Assembly (NCBI GenBank): GCA_030740295.1
Contig: JASLXP010000512.1
Coordinates: forward strand, 1-10,486
From: Planctomycetota bacterium
Lineage (GTDB): Bacteria; Planctomycetota; PUPC01; JACPCR01
DNA: 10,486 nucleotides
Direction of reading: 5' to 3'
This document shows, piece by piece, positions 1 through 7,940 of the stretch. The notes beneath the pieces were generated by a model. The model was given only the letters and a program-made list of their open reading frames with translations. It had not been told where the DNA came from and searched no databases. Made by a program: the position numbers and the translations under genes. Position 1 is the first letter of the stretch. Each line of letters opens with the position of its first letter.

Positions 1-118
1 CGGTATCGCGTTCGTCCGGTGAGGGCTGCTTTTTCTCGCCGCGGTTCAAACCGAATATCGCCGCAATCACAATGCAGATCGCGATCACCGCACTGAGGAT
101 GTGGATGTGTCGAGGCAT
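1..118 (-). CDS. Partial membrane-anchored or secreted protein (N-terminus only)
   Basis: An open frame on the minus strand begins with ATG at 118 and is still open at the left edge, giving 39 complete residues. It starts MPRHIHILSAVIAICIVIAA and continues IFGLNRGEKKQPSPDERDT. The layout is a short basic start, a hydrophobic stretch at about residues 7-23, then a polar Lys/Pro-rich linker. That fits an N-terminal membrane anchor or an uncleaved signal sequence, with the bulk of the protein outside the membrane and beyond the window. No clear ribosome binding site precedes the ATG. It lies 146 bp downstream of the DUF1349 gene on the same strand, so co-transcription is possible. No family can be assigned from this fragment. 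The signal-anchor look, rather than any homology, supports it as a real gene. Confidence 0.55.
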   Translation of the reverse strand, partial: MPRHIHILSAVIAICIVIAAIFGLNRGEKKQPSPDERDT

Positions 119-149
119 GATGAACGGCGTGAAATGGAAAAGTGTCGCT

Positions 150-219
150 GAGCGCCGAGACCAGTAGTGCTGACGCTCCGCGGCAGCTCTGTCCGATCCC
201 CGTCGCGGAGCGCCGAGAC
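150..219. repeat. Short direct repeat overlapping a hairpin between two minus-strand genes
   Basis: The 12-mer GAGCGCCGAGAC occurs at 150-161 and again at 208-219. Between and overlapping them, CGCTCCGCG (174-182) can pair perfectly with CGCGGAGCG (204-212), a 9-bp GC stem around a 21-nt loop. It sits downstream of the DUF1349 gene in its transcription direction. It could therefore weaken or end transcription, but no T-run follows on the minus strand, so it is not a classical intrinsic terminator. Confidence 0.3.
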
Positions 220-264
220 TACGTAAGATCATGCCGAGAAGAACGTCCGATGTCTTACCGCGGT

Positions 265-828
265 CTAATCGTTCAGTTTCGTAATCTTGAAATTCCGGAA
301 CTGAATCCAATGCTCGGCTTCCGGCGGTCCGTTGTAGCACTGGACGCTGACCTGGTCCTCACCGGGCGCGGCCAGTTCGCCAGTGGCTGCGGTCTGGAAT
401 TCCGTCTCGCCATCGGGACGGAACTGCGCGGTGAATGAATCCGCGTTCACGATGACTCTGAGCTCGACGGTTACACTTTCCATCGGAGCGCGGCCGGGGA
501 TGATGAACGGCTCGCCATCGATCAGTTCCTTCACGATTTTGAAGACGGGTCCATCATCCACATACCAGGTGATACCGGCCTGTTCATACTGCTGGATCGG
601 CAGAGACAGATTAGTGACGGTGACGTCAATGGCGTAGGAGCCCTCGCGGCGATCTGGCGCGGGCCTCAGCAGAGCGTTTTTTACTGTACCCGCCACGCCC
701 GGCTCGACGCGAATTTCGAGGGCATCATCGGCGGAACGCCAGCAGGCCGGGTCTTCCCGGAGCCAGGTCCAATCTGAATCGATTGAGCCGGCAAAACTGT
801 CCTGGAATAAAATCTCTTCGGTGCTCAT
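265..828 (-). CDS. DUF1349 (YesU-type) concanavalin A-like domain protein
   Basis: This small soluble protein of 187 residues has no signal peptide. It opens ILFQDSFAGSIDSDWTWLRE and continues with the W-rich, beta-strand-rich pattern of the DUF1349/YesU family. Members adopt a concanavalin-like jelly roll, and many sit beside carbohydrate-use genes. Other family-like features are the N-x-L-L-R-P-A-P stretch near residue 52, the Q-x-A-G-I-x-W-Y-V-D-D-G strand around residue 85 and a closing W-I-Q-F-R-N-F strand. It is nearly full length for the family (roughly 180-200 residues). ATG at 828 is preferred: GAGG lies six bases upstream, whereas a GTG one codon earlier (831) would be too close to it. 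It is transcribed away from the nucleoside transporter. The biochemical role of the family is not established; sugar or glycan binding is a fold-based inference. Confidence 0.8.
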   Translation of the reverse strand: MSTEEILFQDSFAGSIDSDWTWLREDPACWRSADDALEIRVEPGVAGTVKNALLRPAPDRREGSYAIDVTVTNLSLPIQQYEQAGITWYVDDGPVFKIVKELIDGEPFIIPGRAPMESVTVELRVIVNADSFTAQFRPDGETEFQTAATGELAAPGEDQVSVQCYNGPPEAEHWIQFRNFKITKLND

Positions 829-1070
829 CACTTACCTCGAATGGAGAATTGGGATCACGTGGTTTGGCGGCGACACTATCCACAGCCGGCCTGTCGCATG
901 CAACTTGAAACTCGAATTGTGGCTGCGCTGGCGCACATTGAATTCGAAACGGTTTTAGCTTAGGTCCTCATTCATGGCCGGAGAGAATCACTCTGGGGTA
1001 TTTGAGAATCTCCTGGCCTGAGACTTTCAACCGAGGAATCAGGCGATCCTTCTGATCCGGAAACAGAATC
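829..1070. promoter_or_regulatory. Divergent intergenic region with an inverted repeat
   Basis: This spacer lies between the minus-strand DUF1349 gene and the plus-strand transporter gene, so it must carry promoters for both unless they are read from elsewhere. TCGAATT (912-918) and AATTCGA (941-947) form an inverted repeat with a 22-nt spacer. GTG (919-921) and CAC (933-935) add partial inner symmetry. This could be an operator for a dimeric regulator. No convincing -35/-10 pair was seen. Confidence 0.3.
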
Positions 1071-2321
1071 ATGGAAAGAGCCATCAGCTTCATCGGTCTG
1101 TTCGTGATGATGTTTATCGCCTGGGGTTTCTCGACGAATCGGAAGAAGATGGACTTTCGAATCATCGGCGGCGGGCTCGCCCTTCAGTTTGCTCTGGCGC
1201 TGCTGATTCTGAAGACGAGCCCGGGCGAGGCCGCATTTGAGTGGGCCAAGAATTTTGTGAACACCATCATCTCCCTCTCAGATGAAGGTGCGCAGTTTGT
1301 CTTTGGCCCGAATTTCACCGATCACTTTTTCGCGTTCAAGGTGCTGCCGACGATCATCTTCGTCTCATCGCTTTCCTATCTCCTTTTCTACTTTGGGGTG
1401 CTGCAGAAACTGGTCGAGTTGCTCGCGTCTATCATGAACCGCGTGATGGGCGTCTCAGGCTCTGAAAGCCTCTGCACCGCGGCGAATGTGTTCATTGGCC
1501 AGACCGAAGCTCCGCTCTTCATCCAGCCTTATCTGCGCACCATGACGCTTTCGGAGATTAACTGCATGATGACCGGGGGCATGGCCACGGTGGCCGGGGG
1601 AGTCCTCGCTGCCTACGTGGGGATGGGCATTTCAGCGGGTCATCTTCTGGCGGCTTCGATCATGTCAGCGCCCGCGGCCATCCTCATCGCCAAGATCATG
1701 CTGCCCGAGACCGAGGAATCGCCGACGATGGGCACCGTAAAAGTCTCCCTCGAAATCAAAGATGTGAACGCATTCGAAGCCGCCTGCCGCGGCGCGTCCG
1801 AAGGGCTGAAACTGGCCCTCAATGTCGCGGCTATGCTCATTGCATTCATCGCGCTCATCGCGCTCGTCAACAAAGGATTGCAGGCTGTGGTTGACTTGGC
1901 TCGGATGCTTTTCGACTTCCTCGATCGAGGACCCATCATCCCGCCCGACTTTTCACTCTCGCTGCAGATGATTCTAGGTTGGGTATTTCAACCCATTGCC
2001 TTCGTGATGGGCATCCCGTGGTCTGAAGCGGGCAAGGTTGGCAGCCTGCTCGGACAGAAGATGATCATCAATGAATTTGTGGCCTATCTCAGTCTCGCCG
2101 AGATGGTCAAGAACGGCGAGCTCTCAGAACGCTCGGTAACCATCGCCACTTACGCTCTCTGCGGCTTCGCTAATTTCAGTTCTATTGCCATCCAGATCGG
2201 CGGCATCGGCGCGCTCGAACCCGACCGCAAATCAGATTTCGCCAAGGTAGGCCTGAAGGCAATGATCGGCGGTACTCTCGCGGCATTCATGACCGCATGC
2301 ATCGCGGGCGTTTTGGTGTGA
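1071..2321 (+). CDS. nupC: NupC-type concentrative nucleoside transporter (CNT family)
   Basis: This inner-membrane symporter imports nucleosides using a sodium or proton gradient. Its 416 residues match the usual bacterial CNT length of about 400. The first two hydrophobic helices cover about residues 4-20 and 30-48, and further membrane spans follow. The substrate-site signatures are intact: N139-V-F-I-G-Q144-T145-E146-A-P, N334-E335-F-V-A-Y, and G365-F-A-N368-F-S-S371. These correspond to the Gln/Thr/Glu, Glu, Asn and Ser residues that bind uridine in the Vibrio cholerae CNT structure. The [12 protein letters not shown] segment near the C-terminus is also typical. The first ATG fits the family's N-terminus (MxRxISFxGL), although no strong ribosome binding site precedes it. 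The symbol denotes the family; sugar, base and ion preference cannot be read. It is followed by a 274-bp gap, so an operon with the next gene is possible but not shown. Confidence 0.95.
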   Translation: MERAISFIGLFVMMFIAWGFSTNRKKMDFRIIGGGLALQFALALLILKTSPGEAAFEWAKNFVNTIISLSDEGAQFVFGPNFTDHFFAFKVLPTIIFVSSLSYLLFYFGVLQKLVELLASIMNRVMGVSGSESLCTAANVFIGQTEAPLFIQPYLRTMTLSEINCMMTGGMATVAGGVLAAYVGMGISAGHLLAASIMSAPAAILIAKIMLPETEESPTMGTVKVSLEIKDVNAFEAACRGASEGLKLALNVAAMLIAFIALIALVNKGLQAVVDLARMLFDFLDRGPIIPPDFSLSLQMILGWVFQPIAFVMGIPWSEAGKVGSLLGQKMIINEFVAYLSLAEMVKNGELSERSVTIATYALCGFANFSSIAIQIGGIGALEPDRKSDFAKVGLKAMIGGTLAAFMTACIAGVLV

Positions 2322-2595
2322 CGGTATCTATCTTAGTACACTCCTCTACATAAATGCTCCGCTGTAATTCTTGCGACCCCTGCGGGCTTGTCCTGGGTCC
2401 CTTTACCCATAGGTCCGGCTGGGCGATGAGTGTTTGCTGTTAAACGATCCTTGCCACTTGCCTGGCTCAGTGGGGCGTAGGAGCCTGCTTTGTGGATGTA
2501 GTGCAGAATCATTTGCTCCACCGAGTAAATGCCACCTCTCCCAACAAGCGTCGAGAATCATCCTGAACCTGGAACGTGGATAATTACGTCAACCG
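2322..2595. other. Intergenic spacer with no recognised gene
   Basis: This spacer separates the transporter and the large multidomain gene. An antisense frame at 2333-2521 has no recognisable protein character. A 5-bp hairpin TGGGT/ACCCA (2394-2398 and 2405-2409) exists but has no T-run, so no terminator is called. The 3' end should contain the promoter or leader of the next gene, but no clear consensus is visible. Confidence 0.4.
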
Positions 2596-5500
2596 ATGAA
2601 AAGCCCGACTAAGACACTGGACACGCCAATTCGCAGGATTGTCCGCGGACCACCGATGGCCGTTCTCATTGATCGGTCGAAGGATCCCTTCCACGGCGGG
2701 CAGATGGGCTGCCTGACACCTAACGGCGTTTTCCTGACGACCGAGAACCACGGCCGTATGTCCAACAGGCTGCTCTCCAAGTACGACGTGCTTGTGCTCT
2801 ATGGCAACTCCACTGAGCGGTACACAGAAGGGGAACTGGCAGCGGTGAAGGCTTTCGTGGCACGGGGCGGCGGTCTGTTGATCGTTGCATCCTCGGGATG
2901 GTTCGAATGGGTCGCGGGCAGACCGGTCGGAGATATGACCGCCAACGAGGTGGCGAAGCTTTTCGGCTTTCGATTCCTCTCTGCCGGGGATCTCCCGCCG
3001 GATGTGGAGGCGGTCCGCTGTCATGAAAGAGCGCGTCTGGAGCTCACAAGTGCCGGGGAAAAGCTGGGATTGAGACTGGGCGAAATTCCACTCGATCATC
3101 CAGGACCAATCTCGACCCCAAAGGGAGCAACTGCCCTGATGAGAGAGAAAGCCACCCGCCAGCCGGTGTTCGCTGTTTCCCGATACGGGCGCGGTCGAGT
3201 TCTCGTATGCAACGACACACGGATTGGGAACGATTGGACACAATGGTCTGAGCAACATTGGCTGATGGCCGTCGCGCCGAAATCTCGCATAGACAGAAAA
3301 CCAAATGCCGACGTGGTAGATCCCAGAAGCCTGCAAGAGACGAAGCAGGGACGGATCGTAGTACGGCACACGGCGGCGATGGAAAGGGATGCCGCGCATG
3401 TGGCCGGGCTGGCCCGGCAGGTCTTCGATCAGTTATCCAGTCTGCTGCGACCAAACAAGAAGATCCGAAGATGGCAGATCGAGCTTCGACCCGGATGCGG
3501 GGAGGACATGGGAAACGTGGAGGACATGGGAAACGGGGGACGGGATGGACTTCGCAGCGCCATCGGAAGAGGGCTGAGCGACGGGGCCGTCGTTGGATTT
3601 CTGGCAAAACACCTGGGTTCCCATTTCGTGAATCCAAGAAACCTGCGGGGCATACATCCCTATCTCCAGCAGAGCTGGTTCTACCTGGAGATTATTGTGC
3701 TGGAGAGGCTGGGATTCAGTGAGCGGGCCCGCGAGCTGCGCAGGGCCCTCGAGGGAGGCCCGGCCGTTGATCTCGTCCGGTTCTACTGCGGCGAGTCCTG
3801 GGAGAATAGCCCCCGCTATCGCCGGCTCTGGCTGGATATAGCCGGCGAGTTCGGTGACGACGCGCTCCGCCGTTTTCTCAAAAGCGTTCCTGACAGAGAC
3901 GCGGGGAAAGGGATTGAACGCGCGGTCTTCGATGGGTTTGAGATTCTGGCTTTCTATCTGGCAACCGCGCTGGGGGAGAGCGCCTATGACTGGTTGGAGA
4001 ACCAGGGCCACTCGATCCGCCGCATTCCTCTCGAAAAGCCCGGTTCCGATGAGCTTTCGCGGGCGATGATGGACTTCCACAAAAAGACGCTCTCCGACTC
4101 GAATCAACTGGCCTCGGAACGCTTCGATGCCCTCTCTGTTCTGGCCGTGCGATTGGGAGACGAAAAAGTCAGCTTGGCTTCTTGTACCCGCAAAGCCAAA
4201 TCCAGGCGTGCCGCGGAATCCCTCCCCGCAACGGCGAGGCTCCTTTCAATGCGGGACCGGCGGGGAGCACAGCTCGTTCGGCCCTGGTTGAATTGCCCCG
4301 ACCAGGGTCTGGCCGCGGCGGCCGCACTCCTCCTGACTTTTGAAGCTCAGGATGCCGAAGCCGCGGACGTCCTCGCAGGATTGGCGTCCGAACAGGATAC
4401 GCGATTCCAGCTCAGTGCCGGGCACGCGCTGAAGCTCGCGAGACACCCCGAAGCCGAGCGTTTCGCCTTCAGCAAAGTCAAAGGCTGTCGCTTGAAGATT
4501 GTGGAGGATGGCGAAGTCAAGATCTTTGCCGTCGTCGACGGTTACGAAGTGGCGAACGTGTTCAATCTGCCGACGTTCATTCCGGAACCTTTTGGACGGG
4601 CCCATTCTGATTACTATGTCGGCTGGGTGCACACCGATGGCCGTTGGCGCCGACGGGGACTGGCGCGGATGTGCATGGAAAGAAGCCTCGAGCACCGGTG
4701 GGATCAGCTCTGCGCGACGACCAGCCTCCATACGGGCACTCGAAACGTCGCCCACACCCTTTACCGTGACTTCGGCCTCATCGACTATCAGAAAGGCATA
4801 ACCTTCGCCAAGGCCCTTCGCCCGGAGCCGCCGGTCAAGCCGCCCCAAGGCATTCGTATCCGCAGGGCAAGAAAGGAGGACACAGCCAAGGCGGCCGAGC
4901 TGTTGAACACCCATTTCGAGGCCGAGCCCTCGGAACGGTACCGCCTGACCAGGTGGCCCGATGGCAAAGTCGCCTGGGTCGCGTGCAAAGGCAATCGGAT
5001 CATGGGTGTCGCCACCGCGACCGTCTCAGGGAACAGGGCCAGCCTCGAACATATCGCGGTGGCGGAAGTGCAAGACAGAAAAGGAAAGCCGGTGGGCAAA
5101 CACCGCGCTCTGCTGGGCCACGCCTTGCTCAATGCCGTGCATCGCGGCTCGCTGAAGAAGAAGGCCACCTCGATTCAGGCAGGATCATGGGCCATACCCA
5201 TTACCGACGGCATCGGCTGGGCCCTTCGCCGCCAGGGCTACGGCTCGAAGCTGGATGGAGGCGTCTGGATGCGGCGGATCAACAATCTGGCCCAGTATCT
5301 CGACGAGATCGCTCCAGTTCTTCGGCGACGATTAGCAGACAGTAAGACATGGGCGGACTGGGAGGGTACCATAGCCATCGAGGGCTCCGCCCTGTCAGCC
5401 GTGCTGAAGATAGACCGAGGAAATGTCGAGGTCACCCCGCACAAGAAACAGACTGCAAAGAGAGCGCAGGACGTGCCATCTATTACCATCCGTGCCGGCG

Positions 5501-5646
5501 ACCTCGCCATCCAGCGGATCGCCTTCGGCATCGAGCATCCCTTCGAAGAGTACCTCCAGTCGAATGCCACGGTCACCCCGCACTTGAACGACAGAGCCCG
5601 CAACCTTCTTGAAACTTTATTCCCCAAATCAGTACGAGAATCATGA
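2596..5646 (+). CDS. Multidomain protein: GATase-like + helical/HEAT-like + two GNAT domains + SCP2-like C-terminus
   Basis: This 1016-residue cytoplasmic protein is a mosaic. Residues 20-130 (VLIDRSKDPFHGG, YDVLVLYGN, F-V-A-R-G-G-G-L-L-I-V) look like the class I amidotransferase-like fold seen in ThuA or DUF4350 proteins, without an evident catalytic Cys. Residues 250-545 are mostly helical and unassigned. Residues 547-628 resemble HEAT-like helical repeats. Residues 631-742 are a GNAT acetyltransferase with the acetyl-CoA loop R685-R-R-G688-L-A690 and a later N-x-x-A-x-x-L-Y motif. Residues 752-895 look like a second, more degenerate GNAT domain (IRIRRARKEDTAKAAELL). Residues 898-1016 resemble an SCP2-like domain ending in LETLFP. 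GNAT-GNAT-SCP2 is the order found in Eis-type acetyltransferases. The acyl acceptor is unknown. ATG at 2596 lacks a good ribosome site, and ATG at 2656 is an alternative start. The stop overlaps the glycyl radical enzyme start (ATGA), implying a joint function. Confidence 0.8.
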   Translation: MKSPTKTLDTPIRRIVRGPPMAVLIDRSKDPFHGGQMGCLTPNGVFLTTENHGRMSNRLLSKYDVLVLYGNSTERYTEGELAAVKAFVARGGGLLIVASSGWFEWVAGRPVGDMTANEVAKLFGFRFLSAGDLPPDVEAVRCHERARLELTSAGEKLGLRLGEIPLDHPGPISTPKGATALMREKATRQPVFAVSRYGRGRVLVCNDTRIGNDWTQWSEQHWLMAVAPKSRIDRKPNADVVDPRSLQETKQGRIVVRHTAAMERDAAHVAGLARQVFDQLSSLLRPNKKIRRWQIELRPGCGEDMGNVEDMGNGGRDGLRSAIGRGLSDGAVVGFLAKHLGSHFVNPRNLRGIHPYLQQSWFYLEIIVLERLGFSERARELRRALEGGPAVDLVRFYCGESWENSPRYRRLWLDIAGEFGDDALRRFLKSVPDRDAGKGIERAVFDGFEILAFYLATALGESAYDWLENQGHSIRRIPLEKPGSDELSRAMMDFHKKTLSDSNQLASERFDALSVLAVRLGDEKVSLASCTRKAKSRRAAESLPATARLLSMRDRRGAQLVRPWLNCPDQGLAAAAALLLTFEAQDAEAADVLAGLASEQDTRFQLSAGHALKLARHPEAERFAFSKVKGCRLKIVEDGEVKIFAVVDGYEVANVFNLPTFIPEPFGRAHSDYYVGWVHTDGRWRRRGLARMCMERSLEHRWDQLCATTSLHTGTRNVAHTLYRDFGLIDYQKGITFAKALRPEPPVKPPQGIRIRRARKEDTAKAAELLNTHFEAEPSERYRLTRWPDGKVAWVACKGNRIMGVATATVSGNRASLEHIAVAEVQDRKGKPVGKHRALLGHALLNAVHRGSLKKKATSIQAGSWAIPITDGIGWALRRQGYGSKLDGGVWMRRINNLAQYLDEIAPVLRRRLADSKTWADWEGTIAIEGSALSAVLKIDRGNVEVTPHKKQTAKRAQDVPSITIRAGDLAIQRIAFGIEHPFEEYLQSNATVTPHLNDRARNLLETLFPKSVRES
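3501..3536 (+). repeat. 18-bp tandem duplication within the coding sequence
   Basis: Two adjacent 18-bp copies differ only at the last base, GGAGGACATGGGAAACGT then GGAGGACATGGGAAACGG. They encode a repeated E-D-M-G-N unit at residues 303-313 of the multidomain protein. The duplication is in frame and sits in the unassigned middle region, probably a surface loop. Near-identity at the DNA level suggests a recent slippage event. Confidence 0.8.
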
Positions 5647-7820
5647 GCATTTCTGCCCTTCCTCCTGTTTCGATCCCGGATACTGCAAAACCCGTGTGCT
5701 TCCATCTCCCGCCTGGGATTCAGTCTCTTCGAGATAGAGCTCTGGAGCTTCAGCGCGGGCCCCAGGGCATCATCGTTGAACGGCCATTTGCCGACGCACG
5801 CAGTTGGGCAGCCCACTCCGATGATGAGGACTGGCTGGTCTGGCGGGCCCGGCGGTGCGCGGAACGGATGAAGAGCCTTCCTCTGGACATCGAAGCCGGT
5901 GAGCGCATCGTTGGGAAGCCGCAGTTCCGGCAGCCAACCGAAGACGAGCAGCGCCAGCTCGATGAAACCAAGGCGATCCTGGAAACGATGCCGCCATTCC
6001 CCGGCGGCGACACTGGACACTTTCATCCGGATTACGAGAAAGTCTTTTCTGCAGGGATCGGGGGAATTCTCGAAGAGATAGACAGCCGTCGGAACGATCC
6101 TGATACGACAGATGAACAACGGACCTTTTACGATGCCTGCCAAATCGCCATGGAAGGGGTCGCTGCATATGTCTGCCGAGTGGCTGATGCATGTGACGCC
6201 CTGGCGGATCAGAATGGCGCGACCATCGATTCGTGGAAAGAGCTTGCTTCCATCTGCCGGCGAGTGTCTTCGGAACCGCCCGCGACATTCCACGAAGCTA
6301 TCCAGCTCATGTTCTTCATGCAGATCGCCCTGTGGTTTGGCGAAGACCATAGCCTGACCTGTCCCGGTAGAATGGATCAGACCCTCCGCCGGTTCTACGA
6401 AGCTGACATTGCCGCGGGAAGGATTACCGACCGGAAAGCCTTCGAGCTGATCTCCTGCCTTTTCATCCTGCAAAACCGCATCGCCTGGCCTGGTACAGCC
6501 ATAGCAGTCCTGGTCGGCGGGCGCGACCACACAGGACAGGATGTGACCAACGAATTGACCTACCTCTGCCTGGCCGCACGGCAGGCAACGAAACTGGTCT
6601 ATCCCACCGTCGGCCTGGTTTGGCACGAGGACACGCCAGACGAGCTGATGGAGCATTCCATCGAAATGCTGGCAACAGGCATCGGGGACCCGGCGTTCTT
6701 TAACGACGAAGTGATCTCTCAGGGCCTGCTGGAGCACGGCGTCTCCGAAGAGGACTGCCATGACTACATGAACTCGACTTGTGTCGAAATCAAAGTGGTC
6801 GGGCGCTCAAACATGTGGGTCACCGCACCATACATCAATCTGCCGCAAGCATTGCTGAATGTCATTGAACAGATAAACACCGGCAAGATTTCAGAGCCGG
6901 ATTCGTTCAGCCTGCTGGAGAATCTGGTCCGCGATGACCTGGCCAATACGATCCGCGATGCCGCCGAGAGAATGGATGACGTCTGGCATAACAGGGAAAC
7001 CGCGGGCTGCTTCCCCCTGGCGAGCTGCGTCATGAAGGACTGCCTGCAGCGGGGCCGGGACTACGACCGCGGCGGGGCCCGATACAACTGGGTGGAAAAC
7101 TCGTTTGTCGGGCTGGCCAACCTCGTGGACGCGATGATAGCCGTCAAGCAACTGGTGTACAAAGACGAGGCGCTGAGTCTGACCGATCTGCACGGGATCC
7201 TCCTGGAGGATTTCGCGGGCAACGAGGTCCTGCGCCAGCGCATCCTGAACACCATGCCAAAGTACGGCAACGACCACGAAGAGGCGGACACGATGGCCAG
7301 CGGTTGGGCCGAGTTCGTCATCGAATCAACAGATTCCTGTACCGTGGGGCCCCACCGTTACGTGCCAGGCATGTTCTGCTGGATCATGCACGAGCGGCTG
7401 GGCTCGGAGACCGGCGCAACCCCTGACGGACGCCACTCTGGATTGCCCCTTGCCGACGGCGCCGGCGCAGCCCAGGGCAGGGAACGAGCGGGGCCGACTG
7501 CTTCAGTGCTGTCGACGACAAAATGGTCCCACCAGAAGGTCCTGGGCGGCGTGGTGCACAACGTCAAGTTCTCAAAGCGCCTGCTCAAAACAGATCGTGA
7601 CCGCCGCGCGGTCCGCAGCGTCATTGAGACTTTTCTCAAGCGCGGCGGCTTCGAGATTCAGGTGAACGTCGTCGGAAAGGAAGTACTGCTGGACGCACAG
7701 AAACACCCCGACCAGTACCAGGACCTTCTTGTCCGCGTCGCGGGCTACTCGGACTACTTTATTCACATGAGCCGAAAGATGCAGAACGAAGTAATCGAGC
7801 GCGTGGAGCATGCAATGTAG
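5643..7820 (+). CDS. Glycyl radical enzyme (pyruvate formate-lyase superfamily), dehydratase/lyase-like
   Basis: This 725-residue oxygen-sensitive radical enzyme falls in the family's usual range of about 700-850. The barrel (PFL) domain covers roughly residues 20-590, with landmarks G125-H-F-H-P-D-Y near the N-terminus and G477-G-A-R-Y-N. The thiyl-radical cysteine is Cys380, in N-S-T-C380-V-E382. The C-V-E arrangement, with Glu two residues on, is shared with eliminating members such as glycerol, choline and hydroxyproline enzymes; pyruvate formate-lyase has adjacent cysteines. T593-P-D-G-R-x-S-G opens the glycyl radical domain. The radical site is R698-V-A-G701-Y-S-D-Y-F, giving Gly701. 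The start codon overlaps the preceding stop (ATGA), so translation is probably coupled, and no separate strong ribosome site is seen. A radical-SAM activating enzyme is required but is absent here. The substrate is unknown. Confidence in the superfamily is very high; confidence in the reaction class is moderate. Confidence 0.95.
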   Translation: MSISALPPVSIPDTAKPVCFHLPPGIQSLRDRALELQRGPQGIIVERPFADARSWAAHSDDEDWLVWRARRCAERMKSLPLDIEAGERIVGKPQFRQPTEDEQRQLDETKAILETMPPFPGGDTGHFHPDYEKVFSAGIGGILEEIDSRRNDPDTTDEQRTFYDACQIAMEGVAAYVCRVADACDALADQNGATIDSWKELASICRRVSSEPPATFHEAIQLMFFMQIALWFGEDHSLTCPGRMDQTLRRFYEADIAAGRITDRKAFELISCLFILQNRIAWPGTAIAVLVGGRDHTGQDVTNELTYLCLAARQATKLVYPTVGLVWHEDTPDELMEHSIEMLATGIGDPAFFNDEVISQGLLEHGVSEEDCHDYMNSTCVEIKVVGRSNMWVTAPYINLPQALLNVIEQINTGKISEPDSFSLLENLVRDDLANTIRDAAERMDDVWHNRETAGCFPLASCVMKDCLQRGRDYDRGGARYNWVENSFVGLANLVDAMIAVKQLVYKDEALSLTDLHGILLEDFAGNEVLRQRILNTMPKYGNDHEEADTMASGWAEFVIESTDSCTVGPHRYVPGMFCWIMHERLGSETGATPDGRHSGLPLADGAGAAQGRERAGPTASVLSTTKWSHQKVLGGVVHNVKFSKRLLKTDRDRRAVRSVIETFLKRGGFEIQVNVVGKEVLLDAQKHPDQYQDLLVRVAGYSDYFIHMSRKMQNEVIERVEHAM

Positions 7821-7940
7821 ATCTGTAGTACACAGGTTTACCGTGGAAGTTTTGTTTTTTGGCAAGAAATCTTTGAATGTGACTCAAAATCCATGATTCA
7901 ACATTCAGCCGCACCAACACCTGTAGCCTGCTCAGGAATT

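Noticed and set aside
142..438. A 98-codon plus-strand frame overlapping the DUF1349 gene
   Set aside because: Most of it is antisense to the DUF1349 coding sequence, which has clear family features. The remaining part is repeat-containing spacer.
2333..2521. A 62-codon minus-strand frame in the gap after the transporter
   Set aside because: It has low-complexity, non-protein-like composition and no ribosome site, and it lies between two plus-strand genes. No support beyond being open.
2584..3399. A 271-codon minus-strand frame
   Set aside because: It is antisense to the amidotransferase-like domain, has an improbable Cys/Arg/His/Pro-rich composition and no motif. It is a shadow of the plus-strand gene.
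5238..6761. A 507-codon open frame on the minus strand
   Set aside because: It lies opposite the SCP2-like end of the multidomain gene and the first half of the glycyl radical enzyme. The plus-strand frames carry conserved motifs, while this frame has no recognisable domain. Long antisense frames are expected in GC-rich coding DNA.
7821..7862. Intrinsic terminator after the glycyl radical enzyme
   Set aside because: A T-rich run is present but no stable GC stem precedes it, so no terminator was called.
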